From NCBI RefSeq assembly GCF_046523945.1, contig NZ_CP171363.1, forward strand, positions 2,418,001-2,482,000: 64,000 nucleotides of DNA. The letters are read 5' to 3'. Below are positions 61,559 to 64,000 of the stretch, in pieces. Each line of letters opens with the position of its first letter. The stretch's first letter is position 1. This DNA comes from Faucicola mancuniensis (lineage in GTDB: Bacteria > Pseudomonadota > Gammaproteobacteria > Pseudomonadales > Moraxellaceae). A model generated the notes under the pieces. The model saw only the letters and a program-made list of their open reading frames with translations. It did no database searches and had not been told where the DNA came from. The position numbers and the translations under genes were made by a program.

Positions 61559-61876
61559 ATGCACCACATTACTCAGACGAGCTTACGCAGTCTGCTAAAG
61601 ACGTGTGTCTATTTACCACTAATTATTGCCTTGACTGGCATTTTTTCCACTAACTTATCCTCCACTATCCAAAGTCAATTTATTTTTGGCATTCCCTTAA
61701 TTTTATGGGTTTGGTTACTTTTCTCTGTGCTGATTTGTCTGTTAGCCGTGATTTTTGGCTCACGTTTGACATTTGATGATAATGATGATTTTGGCAATAA
61801 AACGCCTATCATTCACAACAAACAGAAAAACCAAAATTTCATCAATCAAGGAGAAAACGCTAATGTTTCAAAATGA
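61559..61876 (+). CDS. Small membrane protein, probable partner of the adjacent sodium:solute symporter
   Basis: This 105-residue protein has two transmembrane helices (CVYLPLIIALTGIFSTNL and IFGIPLILWVWLLFSVLICLLAVIFG) and a hydrophilic tail. The ATG at 61559 has AGAGGAG eight bases upstream. It overlaps the symporter start by 14 bases, so translation is coupled. Small two-helix proteins next to SSS-family symporters (DUF485/DUF3311-like) act as accessory subunits. The position and topology support that role, but the exact family was not confirmed. Confidence 0.7.
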   Translation: MHHITQTSLRSLLKTCVYLPLIIALTGIFSTNLSSTIQSQFIFGIPLILWVWLLFSVLICLLAVIFGSRLTFDDNDDFGNKTPIIHNKQKNQNFINQGENANVSK

Positions 61877-63305
61877 TAAACAATTATTAGTTATCCTTGT
61901 TTTGACAATTTATTTACTTTTTTTGGCAGGGGTGGCTTGGATAACCGCAAAAAAATCCAGTAACAATCGTGAATATCTGTTCGGTACAGGGTTTGGCTCT
62001 GTGCTGTCTTTATTTGGCATATCTGCTAGTTTATTTAGTTCGTTTACCTTACAGGGTATGCCAGAGTTTTTCAAAAACCATGGGATTGGGGCTTGGGTAT
62101 TTTTGGGTATTACTGATGTCTGTTTGGCAACATTACTGCTGTATTTTGGCTTAAAAATGCGAAAATTTAGCCGTTTGTTGGCCCATAAAAATCAAGGATT
62201 TGCCACCAATAATCTGACAGAGTGGTTAAAACAAAGCCAAATGCCAAAGTGGGTGATTTTGTTTTTTGTGGTCGCATCAACGATTTTTATGATTCCTTAT
62301 ATTACCATTGGCATTAAAGGTTCAGCGGTGTTGTTACAAAATGCCGTGCCTTTGGGTGAAAATTATTTTATTTGGTCGGTGATTATTGTGCTGATGATGC
62401 TTGGTTATTCATGGTTTGGCGGTATTCGTGCTGTGTTTATCACGGACGTGGTGCAGGGTGTTATTTTGATGTTTGCAATTTGGGCGGTTGCTGTATTTGC
62501 TATTCAAGGGGCGAATGGCATTACCGCATTATTTAGTGATATTCAACAGATTGAACCAAAATTATTATCCGCTCCCGTCCCTGTTGGTTTGATTAATTGG
62601 CAATTTTTGTTGGTCAGTTTTATTTCCATTGTGACCATTCCTTATGTACAACCACAAATGACCACACGGATTTTTGTTGCAAAAAATGACAGGGCGTTTA
62701 CCCGTTCGACTATGGGTCTGGCGGTGTTTGCACTTTTGGTGATTTTACCAACGTTGTTTGTCGGTTTGCGAGCTGTACAATTGCAACACGAAATGGGTAA
62801 TATCACAGGCGATTTTTTGCTAAACCTTATCAGCCATGATGCCCCTGCCATATTTTTTGCTATATTTATTGTGGGCGTTTTGGCATCGAATATGTCCACC
62901 ACCGATAGCCAACTGTTGGCAATTGGCACAGAATGGCGGTCAGCCATGCTAACAGAAGACATTCAAGCCAATGCTACTGCCAAATCTGGCGTTAAAACCG
63001 TTGGGCTAATCGTGGCAATCTTGGCGTTATTATTGGCACAAACGTCATTTCAATCGTTGATTTTGTTTGCGATTAATTCATTCATTGCGACATCTTTATT
63101 ATTGCCGATTGTGGTGGCGGTAACCTATCAATCATCAAAAATTCGACTTGTGTTGTCTATTATTTCGGTCGTTACGGTGTGCATTTTTTCCTTGTCTATG
63201 TTTAATATTGTGCCAAAAATGATTGTTGGCTATCGTATCGAGTTATTCCTTTATGCTATAATTGGCTTTTGTTTGTTATTAACCTTTATTAAGGAAAAAA
63301 AGTAA
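61863..63305 (+). CDS. Sodium:solute symporter (SSS) family protein
   Basis: This 480-residue SSS/LeuT-fold transporter has about 13 membrane helices, starting with LLVILVLTIYLLFLAGVAWI. Family features include the FGTGFGSVLSLFGISASLFS stretch, MLGYSWFGGIRAVFITDVVQ (the SSS GG.RAV..TD..Q motif) and the sodium-site region FIVGVLASNMSTTDSQLLAI. The substrate cannot be told from sequence and could be an organic acid, proline or pantothenate. The ATG at 61863 has AAGGAG upstream, and the longer frame from 61773 overlaps the partner gene out of frame. Confidence 0.88.
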   Translation: MFQNDKQLLVILVLTIYLLFLAGVAWITAKKSSNNREYLFGTGFGSVLSLFGISASLFSSFTLQGMPEFFKNHGIGAWVFLGITDVCLATLLLYFGLKMRKFSRLLAHKNQGFATNNLTEWLKQSQMPKWVILFFVVASTIFMIPYITIGIKGSAVLLQNAVPLGENYFIWSVIIVLMMLGYSWFGGIRAVFITDVVQGVILMFAIWAVAVFAIQGANGITALFSDIQQIEPKLLSAPVPVGLINWQFLLVSFISIVTIPYVQPQMTTRIFVAKNDRAFTRSTMGLAVFALLVILPTLFVGLRAVQLQHEMGNITGDFLLNLISHDAPAIFFAIFIVGVLASNMSTTDSQLLAIGTEWRSAMLTEDIQANATAKSGVKTVGLIVAILALLLAQTSFQSLILFAINSFIATSLLLPIVVAVTYQSSKIRLVLSIISVVTVCIFSLSMFNIVPKMIVGYRIELFLYAIIGFCLLLTFIKEKK

Positions 63306-63309
63306 CCTT

Positions 63310-63948
63310 ATGTCGTCAATGTTATTTTGGAGCATGATAAAACCTTTATTATGGCTTTTACCCATTTTTATTATCATTGCAATTTTAAAATCGCCTATGT
63401 TCAAAGGCTGGTTTGGCGAAAAATTGGTTGAAAAAGTCGCCAATCATAAACTATCCAATGATATTTATCATGATTTTCAAAATGTTACCTTACCAACGGA
63501 TAACGGCACAACCCAAATTGACCATATTTATGTATCTGAATTTGGCATTTTTGTGGTAGAAACCAAAAATTATAAAGGTTGGATTTATGGTAAAATCAAA
63601 GATGCCAAATGGACGCAAAATATTTATGGCAAAAAACACTATTTCCAAAATCCATTACGCCAAAATTATAAACATATCAAAACTTTAGAGCATTTATTCG
63701 GATTAACAAGCGATAATTTTCATTCTGTGATTGTATTTACAGGTGATTGTGAATTAAAAAGTAATTTTCCGCCAAATATTTGTCGTTTAGGAAATTTTAC
63801 CAATTACATTTTATCATTTAACGAACCCAAACTTGATAAAAATCAAATTAATCAGATTTGTCAATTATTAGCCGAAAATCGTCTTGAAGATACATTTGAA
63901 ACTCGCCAACACCATATCCAAAACCTAAAAAACCAACATCGCCCATGA
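63310..63948 (+). CDS. NERD domain (nuclease-related) membrane-anchored protein
   Basis: This 212-residue protein has an N-terminal transmembrane helix (MIKPLLWLLPIFIIIAIL) followed by a NERD domain. Restriction-endonuclease-like residues are present: Glu in GWFGEKLVEKV, Asp in TTQIDHIYVSEFG, and the ExK pair in VVETKNYKGWIYG. NERD proteins are predicted nucleases, often in mobile or defence contexts, and their substrates are not established. It starts four bases after the symporter stop and overlaps the next gene by four bases (ATGA), so it is inside an operon. Confidence 0.82.
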   Translation: MSSMLFWSMIKPLLWLLPIFIIIAILKSPMFKGWFGEKLVEKVANHKLSNDIYHDFQNVTLPTDNGTTQIDHIYVSEFGIFVVETKNYKGWIYGKIKDAKWTQNIYGKKHYFQNPLRQNYKHIKTLEHLFGLTSDNFHSVIVFTGDCELKSNFPPNICRLGNFTNYILSFNEPKLDKNQINQICQLLAENRLEDTFETRQHHIQNLKNQHRP

Positions 63949-64000
63949 CCGATTTAGCCATTCGCATTTTTGAAACGCCTATCCAAAGCCTACCCGAAGA
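63945..64000 (+). CDS. Start of an unidentified gene, cut by the window edge
   Basis: The ATG at 63945 overlaps the NERD gene stop (ATGA) and opens a frame reading MTDLAIRIFETPIQSLPE to the window end. Only 18 residues are visible and no family can be assigned. The overlap indicates translational coupling with the NERD gene. Confidence 0.55.
   Translation, partial: MTDLAIRIFETPIQSLPE

Overview
The window looks like chromosomal DNA from a low-GC gammaproteobacterium of the Moraxellaceae, most likely Moraxella or a close relative. This is inferred from gene content and AT-rich codon use: acnB, a serine dehydratase next to a small SRP RNA, lptD-surA divergent from amgK-murU, ntrBC, trpGDC and a succinate/acetate CoA-transferase. 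No 16S gene or taxonomic marker is present to settle it.

Layout. 1-4628: head-gene fragment of a Mu-like prophage (terminase gp28, portal gp29, gp30/F-like with a nuclease-like tail, gpG). It is cut off at both ends, and a tRNA-like palindromic element lies between gp30 and gpG. 4800-6341: decayed genes, namely a LysR gene lacking both ends fused to a 5'-truncated doxX, and a brnTA pair whose toxin survives only as its C-terminus. 6342-10393: uup, slyX, an esterase, a SIMPL-domain protein and the 4.5S/SRP RNA. 10536-11435: a complete 900-bp IS5-type element 18 bp upstream of the serine dehydratase gene. 12937-15876: ntrB-ntrC. 16074-22475: rimO, two decayed small loci, acnB, lipA. 22517-24143: a Correia-like 107-bp repeat ending a citE-like gene, then a mipA pseudogene. 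24200-32136: exonuclease, pgeF, surA, lptD, amgK, murU. 33084-38728: DUF815 ATPase, a VapBC-type pair, DUF2868 membrane protein, two unknown proteins and a DUF3482 GTPase. 38740-48709: rnhB, purD, CoA-transferase, mscS-type channel, glnA, trpGDC and a frameshifted prdX-like gene. 48771-54062: a four-gene efflux operon without an ATPase gene. 54217-64000: truncated RlpA-like gene, CYTH-CHAD protein, unknown gene, Kef-type antiporter, LpxL-type acyltransferase, trpS, an antitoxin-like gene, a two-gene sodium:solute symporter, a NERD-domain protein and the start of one more gene.

Functional themes. Envelope biogenesis is well represented: LptD places LPS, SurA chaperones outer membrane proteins, the LpxL-like enzyme acylates lipid A, and AmgK plus MurU recycle peptidoglycan sugars. 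Nitrogen control is split between ntrBC and glnA. TrpG, TrpD and TrpC supply three tryptophan steps and TrpS charges the tRNA.

The most notable signals are in the non-coding and decayed parts. They include a Correia-type element that supplies the stop codon of its neighbour, two related oppositely oriented miniature elements sitting in divergent promoter regions, the tRNA-like element next to a phage gene with a predicted nuclease tail, and a deletion that removed both 5' ends of a divergent gene pair. Several small tandem duplications and homopolymer frameshifts also break genes. No CRISPR array, rRNA gene or ordinary tRNA gene was seen.
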